Shown here: positions 24,397 through 32,247 of the stretch, piece by piece
How the letters are laid out: every line of letters begins with the position of its first letter
Position numbering within the stretch: the stretch's first letter is position 1
Origin: Lachnospiraceae bacterium
GTDB lineage: Bacteria > Bacillota > Clostridia > Lachnospirales > Lachnospiraceae
Assembly (NCBI GenBank): GCA_024683645.1
Contig: JAIKYA010000096.1
Coordinates: 1 to 32,247, forward strand
DNA: 32,247 nucleotides
Direction: 5' to 3'
Made by a program: the position numbers and the translations under genes
The notes under the pieces: generated by a model
Databases searched by the model: none
What the model was told of the DNA's origin: nothing
The model's input: the letters and a program-made list of their open reading frames with translations, nothing else

Positions 24397-26316
24397 TTAA
24401 CCCTTGTCCTGGACGGATTTAAGAAGGTTGTAGGTTTCCTCGTAATTACGTCTGCGGCCTTCGTTCAGTATGTATTCCACATCGTCGGCCACTTCCTTGT
24501 GAGAGAAGAGCTCGGAGAGCCAGGGAGCGTATCTTGTGCCTGCGCCTGCGTCCAGTTCTTCCATATATTCAGCAAGGGTCTTTCCTTTGGAATAGCTGCG
24601 CCCTATGGTATCTGTCGCGGCATCCATGCAGTCCGCACAGAGTACCAGATCGATGATGGTCTTGTAAGGGGAAGCGGAGCTTGCCGCTTCTGCGGGATAT
24701 CCGCCCTTATCGTTATACCAGCGGTGATGCATCAGTGCAACATCCGCATAGGCAGCCGAGGAATCATGTGCAGCTAAAAGTCTCGCACCCATCCGGGGAT
24801 GTGACTTTATGATATCAAATTCCAGATCCAGAAGTCTTCTGCCGTAAATAAATATCGTATCGATGATCGTTATCTTTCCTATATCGTGACAGAGTGCGGA
24901 ATGATAGGCAAAGTCCAGTATGCTGTTGCTCTTTTTGAAGACATCGTTGAGAGTCATGATCCCCGGCATGCCTATAAAGCGGCCGGGATCGATCTTTAAC
25001 AGATGATAGCAGAGCCGTTCCGTGATCTGGCCCACCATGCATGAATGGATGTATGTGGGCGGGTGAACGGCGGCTATACACTGGAGAGCGAATTCCTCAA
25101 AAGGAACTCCGCTGGGGATCTCGATGAAGTTTTCGATTATCCTCGTGAAATACTCAAGGAAAAAAGTAAGGGAGCCTGTGTTGGGACAATGGAAAAGATA
25201 TGCCGTAAGTCCGGTATATATGTCCTTGATAAGAAGAGCATCTTCGGCACTCAGATTGTTCCTGTCAAGGAGACTCAGGATCTCGAGCGGAAGCAGCACG
25301 TTAAAATAACAGGCATCCGTGTCATAGTCGTTCTTGTTGCGCGTGTAGTAGGCATCGACGATTATCCGGCGGTACTCCTGTTTTGAGAGGCGGCCGGCCA
25401 GACAGCGGCATCTTGCGACATTGATATATATGAAATCAATACCGGGTATGTCTGAAAGCGTGTCTTTCTCGCTGCGGCAGAGCATGTCCATCATATCGGC
25501 CCGGTCTGCGATATGCGTCAGAGCCGCGGGACCAAAGCCGCGGTCATTAAAGATATCCGTGCACTGCAGATAATATTCGAGTACGCGGAAACGGAAATAC
25601 TGCCAGTCAAATTCCGGCATGGCATCAAGGTAGAAACTGTCTTCAGATATATCCATCATCATATCAAGTATTTCCAGATTCTTTGAGTTTTCCTCATCAT
25701 TACCGGAGCTGCGCTCATAGAACGAAGTCATAAAGCGTGCATTGGTCAGCACAATGCCGCGGGATTCCGTATCCGGGATGGACATGAAGACATCCTTATC
25801 AAGGAGTTTTAAAAACTCGTAGCCGATGGAGATGCCTTTTTCCTTGTAAAAACCGGCAAGCTGGGGATTGGTGGTGATGCGCTGCGTCATATTCATCATG
25901 GAGTAGCAGGCATTCAGCTCGGAATCCATCCTGCGGATACTCATCACTATATCTTTTTTCTCAACGGCGTCATTCAAAAGACGCTCCGATATGAGCGAAG
26001 TGATGGGAAGATCGAGGTTTTCAAAATCATCGGATGCCCCGGCCACTGTGAGCAGAGTCTCAGCAAGAATCTCCAGCTCTTCGGTAAGCGCTTCATCGAT
26101 GGGGCCGGAAGACTCAAGCAGAGGATAGAGTTCCTCATCGAGCATCTTTCTGTTTATGGAAGCGAGCTGACCTATACGTCGGAAATTATTTTTAAGACGC
26201 CTGCTGTAATCCCCGGCTGTATCATCCTTGTTGATGAGGGGGGAGGAGAGCTGGCGTATTTCCATCATACGGTCCGTATACTGGCGAAAAGATTCTTTCA
26301 GTTCTGTTATATCCAT
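24397..26316 (-). CDS. HD-GYP-like domain protein with helical N-terminal region
   Basis: The protein has 639 residues. The N-terminal ~400 residues are charged, helical and unrecognised. The C-terminal part is an HD-type phosphohydrolase of the HD-GYP kind: CHDIGK with H477-D478, then KSHPRMGARLL, H530-H531, and KGGYP with G539-Y540-P541, followed by LVLCADCMDAAT. HD-GYP proteins usually cleave cyclic di-GMP. The segment HHRWYNDKGGYP departs from the common HHE.(W)DG.GYP, so activity on c-di-GMP is likely but not certain. No sensor or membrane segment is seen; it should be cytosolic. AAGGA lies before the ATG, 11 bases after the stop of the PHP gene. It is the last gene of a three-gene operon. 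Confidence 0.78.
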   Translation of the reverse strand: MDITELKESFRQYTDRMMEIRQLSSPLINKDDTAGDYSRRLKNNFRRIGQLASINRKMLDEELYPLLESSGPIDEALTEELEILAETLLTVAGASDDFENLDLPITSLISERLLNDAVEKKDIVMSIRRMDSELNACYSMMNMTQRITTNPQLAGFYKEKGISIGYEFLKLLDKDVFMSIPDTESRGIVLTNARFMTSFYERSSGNDEENSKNLEILDMMMDISEDSFYLDAMPEFDWQYFRFRVLEYYLQCTDIFNDRGFGPAALTHIADRADMMDMLCRSEKDTLSDIPGIDFIYINVARCRCLAGRLSKQEYRRIIVDAYYTRNKNDYDTDACYFNVLLPLEILSLLDRNNLSAEDALLIKDIYTGLTAYLFHCPNTGSLTFFLEYFTRIIENFIEIPSGVPFEEFALQCIAAVHPPTYIHSCMVGQITERLCYHLLKIDPGRFIGMPGIMTLNDVFKKSNSILDFAYHSALCHDIGKITIIDTIFIYGRRLLDLEFDIIKSHPRMGARLLAAHDSSAAYADVALMHHRWYNDKGGYPAEAASSASPYKTIIDLVLCADCMDAATDTIGRSYSKGKTLAEYMEELDAGAGTRYAPWLSELFSHKEVADDVEYILNEGRRRNYEETYNLLKSVQDKG

Positions 26317-26327
26317 AGTCTGAGTCC

Positions 26328-27149
26328 TTAAAGTCTGTGGTATTCGGGAATACGGTTTTCAAAAACACAGTAGTATTCAAAACCGGCAGCTTTCAGCAGT
26401 TCGCGGACTTCATCGAAGCGGTAAGCGATCTGCGCGGTATCGTGAGCGTCTGACCCGATGGTGATGATCTCGCCCCCCAGCTCCCTGTATCTTTTCAGTA
26501 TGTCAAAAGAGGGATTGGGACCGCCGAGCCCGTATTTATAACCGCTGGTATTGGCTTCAATGCCTTTGCCGTTTTCTATCAGCTTTTTCAGGATACGGTC
26601 TATGGGTTCGCGGAATTCGTCAAAAACAAAATTCTTATTCTTTGTGGGACCGTATCTGAGCACATAATCAAGATGTCCGTAAATATCAAAGTTCTCAAAG
26701 CCGCGTATACATTCAAATATATAGTCGAAGTATTCATGCCAGGCATCCTTTTCGTCGCGGCCGCCGAAGAAGCTGTCTTTCAGGTAAGGATCCTTGCCGT
26801 TGCAAAGGTGTGAAGACGCAATGATAAAGTCGAAATCATACTGCTTGGTGTACATAAGATTTTTACGTTGACAGCTGGTCTGCATACCGAGCTCTATCCC
26901 GAAATAGATCTTGATGCGGCCTTCATATTCCGAACGGTATCTCAGAAGATCGTAGAGGTAGGCATCGGTGTTAACCTCAAAAAAGCCTTCGGGTTCTTCC
27001 TCGGTATAGACAAAATCAAAATCCATGTGCTCGGTAAAGCACATTTCCTTAAGACCGAGTTTAAGTGCCTGCTCTATCATGTCTTTCATAGGGGTCTGTG
27101 AATCCCCGGAGAAGGATGAGTGCAGATGTGTATCGGCTATTATGCTCAT
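26328..27149 (-). CDS. PHP-family phosphoesterase, histidinol-phosphatase (HisK/HisJ-type)-like
   Basis: The 273-residue length matches PHP-type histidinol-phosphatases. Metal-binding motifs are D6-x-H8-x-H10 at the N-terminus, TEHMDF with H41, ELGMQ, ASSHLCNGKDPY, YGHLDYVLRYG and the final GSDAH (D234, H236). These enzymes remove phosphate from L-histidinol phosphate in histidine synthesis using a trinuclear metal centre. No other his genes are in the window, so the substrate could differ; many PHP proteins are annotated this way only by similarity. It is the middle gene of the operon, with gaps of 11-12 bases on both sides. Confidence 0.8.
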   Translation of the reverse strand: MSIIADTHLHSSFSGDSQTPMKDMIEQALKLGLKEMCFTEHMDFDFVYTEEEPEGFFEVNTDAYLYDLLRYRSEYEGRIKIYFGIELGMQTSCQRKNLMYTKQYDFDFIIASSHLCNGKDPYLKDSFFGGRDEKDAWHEYFDYIFECIRGFENFDIYGHLDYVLRYGPTKNKNFVFDEFREPIDRILKKLIENGKGIEANTSGYKYGLGGPNPSFDILKRYRELGGEIITIGSDAHDTAQIAYRFDEVRELLKAAGFEYYCVFENRIPEYHRL

Positions 27150-27161
27150 TATTCAGCTCCT

Positions 27162-27992
27162 TTATCCGATAAGCGTCAGAAGTGACATGAACGCTTCGTA
27201 TTCGGTAAGACCGCGGCTTTCAACATGCTTGGTAACATGTTTGGCCGTGTAGTTTCCGTCATCGTTGCGGAATATCTGGATCACCGGAGTATTCCTCGTG
27301 GGAAGGATAGGCAGCAGGGCGGGAAGTGATGCGGATTCCGCGGGTGTCGACATGGGCAGCAGCCCGTTCATGCCGTCAAGACCGTAGGGATGGAAGGGAT
27401 CCGTAACGCCGGTGCTGCTCCAGGTACCGGTAAGGCCACCGGTTGCGGAAATGGGTGAACTGCCTGATTTGCCGGAAAGCGGGAGCATTCCGGGAAGCAG
27501 ACCGCCCGGTGAGGTGACTTCAAGTACGGCAGGTTTATATTGTGAGGATATCTCACCGAAATGAGGCTCGATATCCGCTGTTATCGTTGGTGTGATACCG
27601 ACGCTCTGATTTCCGCCAAGCGGGGGCAGCAAAGATCCTGGAGCTTTAGTGCCGGTTCCGGATGAGCCGAGAGGCGGCAGCGTGGATGCGGCATTCGAAG
27701 AAGGCGTCACAGCTGAACCGAGAGGCGGCAGCGACGGCGCGGGATTAGCCTTATTTACAGCCGGAGTGCCAAGCGGCGGAAGTGTGGGAGCGGCATTGGC
27801 CGTATTCACCACAGGAGAGCCCAGAGGCGGTAATGACGGTGCATCAGTCCGGATTTCCGGAGAAGCGGAAAGAGGCGGAAGCGAAGAACTTCCCGAAGCC
27901 TCAGCATGTAATGCTGTGACCGCCGGAGCAACCGGCGTGGGTGTCGGTCCCGTAGGCGGAGTAAATGTAGGTTTCTGGTTAAATAATGCCAT
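27162..27992 (-). CDS. Proline-rich protein with LPPLG repeats, function unknown
   Basis: The 276-residue protein has no signal peptide or membrane segment. Residues 1-30 are Pro/Thr-rich. Six LPPL motifs follow at residues 38, 54, 71, 88, 105 and 122, spaced 17 (once 16) residues, each with Gly and a Ser/Ala/Thr/Asn-rich spacer. A Gly/Ser/Pro-rich middle part leads to a short C-terminal domain of about 40 residues, with VIQIFRNDDGNYTAKHV and SRGLTEYEAFMSLLTLIG. I do not recognise the C-terminal domain. It may be a scaffold or a flexible linker carrying a small binding domain. GGGGGGAT precedes the ATG, and a promoter lies just upstream. It heads the operon with the PHP and HD-GYP-like genes. 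Confidence 0.75.
   Translation of the reverse strand: MALFNQKPTFTPPTGPTPTPVAPAVTALHAEASGSSSLPPLSASPEIRTDAPSLPPLGSPVVNTANAAPTLPPLGTPAVNKANPAPSLPPLGSAVTPSSNAASTLPPLGSSGTGTKAPGSLLPPLGGNQSVGITPTITADIEPHFGEISSQYKPAVLEVTSPGGLLPGMLPLSGKSGSSPISATGGLTGTWSSTGVTDPFHPYGLDGMNGLLPMSTPAESASLPALLPILPTRNTPVIQIFRNDDGNYTAKHVTKHVESRGLTEYEAFMSLLTLIG
27618..27881 (-). repeat. 51-base tandem repeats encoding LPPLG units
   Basis: Six copies of a 17-residue unit (51 bases; first spacing 48) in the proline-rich gene. The core LPPLG is constant after the first copy, which reads LPPLS; spacers vary (SPVVNTANAA, TPAVNKANPA, SAVTPSSNAA). Confidence 0.9.
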
Positions 27993-28020
27993 TGTGTTAT
28001 CCCCCCAAAATTACGACACT

Positions 28021-28050
28021 ATTTTATCATAATTTAGGCATTTTGCGCAA
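28021..28050 (-). promoter_or_regulatory. Minus-strand promoter of the LPPLG operon
   Basis: On the minus strand, TTGCGC (28050-28045), an 18-base spacer and TAAAAT (28026-28021) with TGA directly before it (extended -10). It lies 28 bases upstream of the start codon. Confidence 0.6.
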
Positions 28051-28075
28051 TACACAAAATTTATATACTTTTCCC

Positions 28076-28104
28076 TTGTATTTTTAACGTTTTAGGTCTA
28101 AAAT
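28076..28104 (+). promoter_or_regulatory. Promoter of the glycolytic cluster
   Basis: TTGTAT (28076-28081), a 17-base spacer and TAAAAT (28099-28104). It is back to back with the minus-strand promoter. The transcript would start near 28111, about 45 bases before gap. Confidence 0.6.
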
Positions 28105-28105
28105 A

Positions 28106-28127
28106 GTGACCGATGTGAAAAGTCACA
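28106..28127 (+). promoter_or_regulatory. Nested dyad at the gap transcription start
   Basis: TGTGA-AAAG-TCACA (28114-28127) is a perfect dyad, and GTGAC (28106-28110) pairs with the GTCAC at 28122-28126. It covers the predicted start of transcription, a normal place for a repressor operator. The regulator cannot be named from sequence. Confidence 0.4.
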
Positions 28128-28156
28128 CACAAAATAATTCTATGGAGGATTAAGCA

Positions 28157-29158
28157 ATGGCAGTAAAAGTAGCAATCAATGGTTTCGGACGTATCGGCCG
28201 TCTCGCATTCAGACAGATGTTCGGTGCAGCAGGGTATGACGTAGTAGCTATCAACGATCTTACAAGCCCCAAGATGCTTGCACACCTTCTGAAGTATGAT
28301 TCATCACAGGGCAAGTACGCTCTGGCAGACAAGGTAACAGCAGGTGAGGATTCCATCACCGTAGACGGCAAGACTCTTAAGATCTACAAAGAGCCCGATG
28401 CAAACAATTGCCCTTGGGGCGAGCTCGGTGTTGACGTAGTTCTCGAGTGCTCCGGTTTCTATACTTCCAAGGAGAAGGCTCAGGCACACATCAATGCAGG
28501 TGCCAAGAAGGTAGTTATCTCTGCTCCCGCAGGCAACGATCTGCCTACTATCGTTTACAATGTTAACCACACAACTCTTACCAAGGATGACAAGATCATT
28601 TCTGCGGCATCCTGTACAACAAACTGCTTAGCTCCCATGGCTAAGGCTCTTAACGATCTCGCTACCATCAAGAGCGGTATCATGAGCACCATCCACGCTT
28701 ACACAGGTGATCAGATGATCCTCGACGGCCCTCAGAGAAAGGGTGACCTCAGAAGAAGCCGTGCAGGCGCTATCAACATCGTTCCCAACTCAACAGGTGC
28801 AGCTAAGGCAATCGGCCTGGTTATCCCTGAGCTGAACGGCAAGCTCATCGGTTCCGCACAGCGTGTTCCCACTCCTACAGGTTCAACAACGATCCTTGTT
28901 GCTACCGTAGAGAAGAGCGTTACCAAGGAAGAGATCAACGCAGCTATGAAGGCTGCTGCATCCGAGAGCTTCGGCTACAACGAGGATGAGATCGTTTCTT
29001 CTGATATCGTAGGAAGCACCTATGGTTCAATCTTCGATGCTACCCAGACCATGGTTGGCGCTGACAACCTTGTACAGGTAGTTTCCTGGTATGACAATGA
29101 GAACAGCTATACTTCACAGATGGTTCGTACCATCAAGTATTTCGCTGAGCTCGGCTGA
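28157..29158 (+). CDS. gap: Glyceraldehyde-3-phosphate dehydrogenase, type I
   Basis: The enzyme oxidises and phosphorylates glyceraldehyde 3-phosphate to 1,3-bisphosphoglycerate with NAD in glycolysis. The 333-residue length is standard. NGFGRIGR (residues 8-15) starts the Rossmann domain, and the catalytic cysteine is C153 in [12 protein letters not shown] with the partner His in [10 protein letters not shown]. The C-terminal domain has [21 protein letters not shown] lies before the start. Codon use is strongly biased, as expected for a highly expressed gene. It opens the gap-pgk-zinc ribbon-tpiA cluster. Confidence 0.97.
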   Translation: MAVKVAINGFGRIGRLAFRQMFGAAGYDVVAINDLTSPKMLAHLLKYDSSQGKYALADKVTAGEDSITVDGKTLKIYKEPDANNCPWGELGVDVVLECSGFYTSKEKAQAHINAGAKKVVISAPAGNDLPTIVYNVNHTTLTKDDKIISAASCTTNCLAPMAKALNDLATIKSGIMSTIHAYTGDQMILDGPQRKGDLRRSRAGAINIVPNSTGAAKAIGLVIPELNGKLIGSAQRVPTPTGSTTILVATVEKSVTKEEINAAMKAAASESFGYNEDEIVSSDIVGSTYGSIFDATQTMVGADNLVQVVSWYDNENSYTSQMVRTIKYFAELG

Positions 29159-29256
29159 TCTTAGTTTAAAAGAATAATTTGCTTGGTCATTACACGTCGC
29201 AAATGTAACAAGTTTACCGCGCGGCAGGTTTTGAGAGCAGATCATAAAAAACAAGA

Positions 29257-29285
29257 GGTCCGGTCCATATGGACCGGGCCTTCTT
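29257..29285 (+). terminator. Hairpin between gap and pgk, partial terminator
   Basis: GGTCCGGTCC (29257-29266) pairs with GGACCGGGCC (29271-29280), ten pairs with one G-U, loop ATAT, followed by TTCTT. The weak T run suggests partial termination or mRNA processing between gap and pgk. No clear promoter for pgk was found in the 203-base gap. Confidence 0.6.
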
Positions 29286-29361
29286 ACATGTAAGCAGGTA
29301 AATGGCATTCCGGTGAAGGAGGCCGTTTGAAGCATTTTCAGTAAACAGGAGGTATAGTAAA

Positions 29362-30594
29362 ATGGCATTAAACAAGAAGTCAGTTGACGATTTCAGTGCA
29401 AAGGGCAAGAGAGTGCTCGTACGCTGCGATTTCAACGTTCCCTTAAAGAACGGTGAGATCACCGACGAGACCCGTATCAATGCGGCTCTGCCTACTATCA
29501 ACAAGCTTATCGCTGACGGCGGAAAGGTTATCCTCTGCTCACATCTCGGTAAGGTAAAGAACGGCCCCAACGAAGGTGAGAGCCTTGCACCCGTTGCAAA
29601 GAGACTTTCCGAGAAGCTTGGCAAGGAAGTTAAGTTCATATCCGATTACAACGTAACCGGAGCTGATGCTACCGCAGCCGTAGCAGCTATGAATGAAGGA
29701 GATGTTATCCTTCTTCAGAATACACGTTTCCGTGGCGAAGAGGAGACAAAGCCGAAGAATGCAGGAGATGCATTTGCAAAGGAACTTGCAGATCTCTGCG
29801 ATGACTATGTATGCGACGCTTTCGGTTCGGCACACAGGGCACATGCATCTGTTGCAGGTGTGACCAAGTTCGTACGCGAAAAAGGCGGCAACAATGCAGT
29901 AGGTTACCTTATGAAGAAGGAGATCGATTTCCTCGGCAACGCAGTTGAAAATCCCGTTCGTCCTTTCGTAGCTATCCTCGGTGGTGCAAAGGTAGCCGAC
30001 AAGCTCAACGTTATCAACAACCTGCTTGAGAAGTGTGATACACTTATCATCGGCGGCGGTATGGCATTTACCTTCTTAAAGGCTAAGGGCTATGAGATAG
30101 GAAAGAGCCTTGTAGACGACGAGAAGATCGATTACTGCAAGGAGATGATGGCAAAGGCCGAATCACTCGGTAAGAAGCTGCTTCTGCCCGTTGATACCAC
30201 GATTGCAGCAGGTTTCCCCGATCCCATCGACGCACCCATCGAGGTTTCTTTCGTTGATGCTGACAAGATCCCCGCAGACAAGGAAGGCCTTGATATAGGA
30301 CCCAAGACTCAGGAGCTGTTCGCTGAGGCAGTTAAGAGTGCCAAGACCGTTGTATGGAACGGCCCCATGGGCGTATTCGAGAATCCTACCCTGGCAAAGG
30401 GTACCATCGCAGTAGCTAAAGCACTTGCAGATACCGAAGCTACAACGATCATCGGCGGCGGTGATTCCGCAGCTGCTGTTAACCAGCTCGGTTTTGCTGA
30501 TAAGATGAGCCACATCTCCACCGGCGGCGGCGCTTCCCTTGAATTCCTTGAGGGCAAGGAACTGCCCGGTGTCGTAGCAGCAGACGATAAATAA
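29362..30594 (+). CDS. pgk: Phosphoglycerate kinase
   Basis: The enzyme transfers phosphate from 1,3-bisphosphoglycerate to ADP, giving ATP and 3-phosphoglycerate. At 410 residues it fits the family. The N-terminal [20 protein letters not shown] is the PGK signature. Substrate-binding stretches LCSHLGKVK and [10 protein letters not shown] follow. The C-terminal nucleotide domain has [28 protein letters not shown] and [19 protein letters not shown] at 29347-29352 sets the start. Highly biased codon use matches gap and tpiA. Confidence 0.97.
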   Translation: MALNKKSVDDFSAKGKRVLVRCDFNVPLKNGEITDETRINAALPTINKLIADGGKVILCSHLGKVKNGPNEGESLAPVAKRLSEKLGKEVKFISDYNVTGADATAAVAAMNEGDVILLQNTRFRGEEETKPKNAGDAFAKELADLCDDYVCDAFGSAHRAHASVAGVTKFVREKGGNNAVGYLMKKEIDFLGNAVENPVRPFVAILGGAKVADKLNVINNLLEKCDTLIIGGGMAFTFLKAKGYEIGKSLVDDEKIDYCKEMMAKAESLGKKLLLPVDTTIAAGFPDPIDAPIEVSFVDADKIPADKEGLDIGPKTQELFAEAVKSAKTVVWNGPMGVFENPTLAKGTIAVAKALADTEATTIIGGGDSAAAVNQLGFADKMSHISTGGGASLEFLEGKELPGVVAADDK

Positions 30595-30621
30595 ATAATT
30601 TACTGAGGGGAGGTAAATTCT

Positions 30622-31047
30622 ATGGGTTTATTGGATAATGTAAAAGCGGCAGCAGCGGGTGTGACACAGAAAGTAAGCGGAAATGTCGATCTGATGGGAA
30701 TCAACTCCCAGATCAACGCAGCAGAGAAAGAGATCAACGAACTGTTTCTCAAGCTTGGAGCAGCATATTTCGAGGCCCACAAGAACGATCCCGATGACGC
30801 ACTGAAGGATCAGATGGCAGTGCTCGTCGAGAAGGAAAAGGCTCTGGCAGATCTCAGAAATGCAGCTCAGACCAAAAAAGCCGAGACCGCTGCGGTTTCA
30901 TTCGCACCTCCTCCCACACCGGCACAGTCCGTGGGGCAGTCAGGTGCAGCGCCGGCAGCGGCAGGTGTTACCTGTCCTCACTGCGGGGCACCCAATCAGC
31001 CCGGTAAATTCTGTGCAAGATGCGGAAAAGCTGTAGCAGGCGCATAA
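30622..31047 (+). CDS. Small helical protein with C-terminal zinc ribbon
   Basis: The 141-residue protein lies between pgk and tpiA, with GGGGAGG at 30607-30613 before the ATG. Residues about 1-85 are helical and charged (INAAEKEINELFLKLGAAYF; VEKEKALADLRNA). A Pro/Ala/Gly-rich linker follows, then a zinc ribbon CPHCGAPNQPGKFCARCGK (two CxxC pairs) at the end. Similar small coiled-coil plus zinc-ribbon proteins are common in Firmicutes but have no assigned role. The position inside a glycolytic operon suggests it is highly expressed; a direct role in glycolysis is speculation. Confidence 0.82.
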   Translation: MGLLDNVKAAAAGVTQKVSGNVDLMGINSQINAAEKEINELFLKLGAAYFEAHKNDPDDALKDQMAVLVEKEKALADLRNAAQTKKAETAAVSFAPPPTPAQSVGQSGAAPAAAGVTCPHCGAPNQPGKFCARCGKAVAGA

Positions 31048-31078
31048 GGGGTTAAGAAAAAAATAAGGAGAAAAAATA

Positions 31079-31825
31079 ATGGCAAGAAGAAGGATAATAG
31101 CCGGAAACTGGAAGATGAACAAGACTCCCAGCGAGGCAGTAGCTCTTTGCGAAGAGCTTAAAGACCTGGTAAAGAACGATGCTGTGGACGTAGTTTACTG
31201 TGTACCCGCTATCGATATCGTACCGGTTGTCAATGCTGTAAAAGGCACAAATGTACATGTAGGCGCTGAGAACTTCTATATCGAGGACAAGGGCGCATTC
31301 ACAGGCGAGATCAGTGCTCCCATGCTCAAGGATGCGGGTGTTGAATATATAATCATCGGACATTCCGAGAGAAGAGATATCTTCGGTGAGAACGACATCC
31401 TCATCAATGCAAAGGTTAAGAAGGCTTTCGCAGCAGGCTTAAAGCCTATTCTCTGCTGCGGCGAGTCCCTTGCACTCCGCAAGGCAGGCACTTACAAAGA
31501 ATGGATCGAGAGACAGATCAAGTGGGATCTTACAGACGTAACAGCAGATCAGGTTAAGAACCTTGTTATCGCTTACGAGCCCATCTGGGCTATCGGCACA
31601 GGCGAGACAGCTACAGCCGATCAGGCAGAGGAAGTCTGCAAGATGATCCGTGAGGTCATCGCAGGCCTTTATGACCAGGCTACCGCAGACGCTGTACGTA
31701 TCCAGTACGGTGGATCCATGAACGCAGGCAATGCAGCCGAGCTCCTTTCCAAGGACAACATCGATGGCGGCCTTATCGGAGGCGCTTCACTCAAAGCAGA
31801 CTTCGGCAAGATCGTAAACGCATAA
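31079..31825 (+). CDS. tpiA: Triosephosphate isomerase
   Basis: The enzyme interconverts dihydroxyacetone phosphate and glyceraldehyde 3-phosphate. The 248-residue length is standard. Catalytic residues are K12 in AGNWKMN, H95 in IIGHSERR and E167 in [11 protein letters not shown], and the phosphate-binding end has [13 protein letters not shown] and [15 protein letters not shown] at 31065-31070 lies eight bases upstream. It is the last gene of the cluster; the usual next gene in many relatives, a phosphoglycerate mutase, is not in the window. Confidence 0.97.
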   Translation: MARRRIIAGNWKMNKTPSEAVALCEELKDLVKNDAVDVVYCVPAIDIVPVVNAVKGTNVHVGAENFYIEDKGAFTGEISAPMLKDAGVEYIIIGHSERRDIFGENDILINAKVKKAFAAGLKPILCCGESLALRKAGTYKEWIERQIKWDLTDVTADQVKNLVIAYEPIWAIGTGETATADQAEEVCKMIREVIAGLYDQATADAVRIQYGGSMNAGNAAELLSKDNIDGGLIGGASLKADFGKIVNA

Positions 31826-31847
31826 GCCGTTTATAACAAATCTTCAG

Positions 31848-31874
31848 GGGACGCCTCGCGGCGTCCCTTTTTTT
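31848..31874 (+). terminator. Terminator of the glycolytic cluster
   Basis: A perfect stem GGGACGCC (31848-31855) / GGCGTCCC (31860-31867) with a TCGC loop and seven T (31868-31874). Confidence 0.93.
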
Positions 31875-32139
31875 GAAACCACGAGGTCGAAACCACGGGG
31901 ACGCGAAACCACGGGGACGGACCTTCTGGTTTTATCTGGTTTTTGCTAATCCGTATTCCGGCAAAGATCGTTCATTGCAGGACCCCTCCCGCTTGGATTC
32001 GGACTCGCAGCGGTGCTAAACTCGTGCAGACACACGTTAAGCACCGGCGGCCTCACACAGTCCTGCCCTGAAGCGATCATTTACCGGAAAAAGAGACCAC
32101 AAGGTCCGTCCCCGTGGCTTTTCGTCCCCGTGGCTTTTC
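31875..32139. mobile_element. Fold-back (REP/MITE-like) non-coding element
   Basis: The left end has three GAAACCACG-type direct repeats (31875, 31889, 31905). The right end has two inverted copies: CCACAAGGTCCGTCCCCGTGGC at 32097-32118 in part, and TTTTCGTCCCCGTGGC at 32119-32134. ACCACGGGGACGGACCTT (31908-31925) thus faces its complement. The inner halves also pair: TTCCGG..GATCG..GCAGGAC (31956-31983) with GTCCTGC..CGATC..CCGGAA (32060-32089), and GGTGCTAAAC with GTTAAGCACC near the centre. The whole piece is an imperfect hairpin of about 265 bases without an ORF. GGGGACGG repeats of this sort are often linked to REP-associated tyrosine transposases (inference); none is in this window. Confidence 0.7.
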
Positions 32140-32166
32140 AGGCGTTAGGCACAGGCTGAAAGGGTG

Positions 32167-32195
32167 TTGCTTACGGATGCGGTTAATGATAGTAT
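32167..32195 (+). promoter_or_regulatory. Possible promoter for the right-edge gene
   Basis: TTGCTT (32167-32172), a 17-base spacer and TAGTAT (32190-32195). Both boxes are weak. Transcription would start about at the ATG of the next ORF. Confidence 0.3.
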
Positions 32196-32201
32196 TCTGT
32201 T

Positions 32202-32247
32202 ATGAGTGAGAAAGATGACGGTATACTTCGGGATGCGGATATAAGGG
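32202..32247 (+). CDS. Start of a gene cut by the right edge
   Basis: An ATG at 32202 opens a frame that continues to the window end, encoding MSEKDDGILRDADIR. There is no ribosome site in front of it. LRDADIR is reminiscent of the N-terminus of sce7726-type proteins, but fifteen residues are too few for an assignment. Confidence 0.35.
   Translation, partial: MSEKDDGILRDADIR

Noticed and set aside
28114..28127. Rex or CRP binding site
   Set aside because: Both have six bases between the half-sites; here there are four and the flanks do not match.

Overview
The window looks like a chromosomal segment from a Clostridia-type Firmicute, most likely a Lachnospiraceae relative (inference). The reasons are frequent ATA codons, strong AGGAGG-type ribosome sites, a gap-pgk-(zinc ribbon)-tpiA glycolytic cluster, a BspA-type repeat protein with Ig-like tail domains, and an Opp peptide transporter with a lipoprotein binding subunit. 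No rRNA, tRNA or CRISPR array was seen, and no transposase gene. Two non-coding, repeat-rich elements are present.

Left part (1-8693, + strand): a tight operon. It opens with the C-terminal end of a Gln/Asn/Gly-repeat protein cut by the window edge. It continues with a MoxR AAA+ ATPase, a DUF58 protein and a 1486-residue membrane protein that carries three von Willebrand A-like regions and appears to fuse two proteins. It ends with RqcH, the ribosome quality-control factor. The MoxR/DUF58/vWA trio is a known association thought to act as a metal-dependent chaperone or envelope-stress machine.

8694-14274: a leader region with a promoter, an intrinsic terminator and a possible small ORF precedes a 1450-residue secreted BspA-like protein with 24 DTSNVT-type repeats. 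A strong terminator follows, then a cytosolic protein that keeps only a fragment of leucine-rich repeat.

14380-16133: a compact four-gene module made of an ECF-type sigma factor, a one-pass putative anti-sigma factor and two small membrane proteins, closed by a terminator. It looks like an envelope-sensing regulatory unit.

16236-22318: the oppBCDFA peptide uptake operon, ending in a terminator. 22415-24232: a NUDIX ADP-ribose pyrophosphatase-like gene and a XerD-like tyrosine recombinase with its own promoter and terminator. 24233-24396: a palindrome-dense spacer between convergent genes.

24397-27992 (- strand): a three-gene operon of a proline-rich LPPLG-repeat protein, a PHP-type histidinol-phosphatase-like enzyme and an HD-GYP-like protein. 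It is divergently transcribed from the glycolytic cluster gap, pgk, zinc-ribbon gene, tpiA (28157-31825).

Right end (31826-32247): a tpiA terminator, then a roughly 265-base fold-back element with GGGGACGG-type repeats at both ends and no coding capacity, then the first codons of a gene cut by the window edge.
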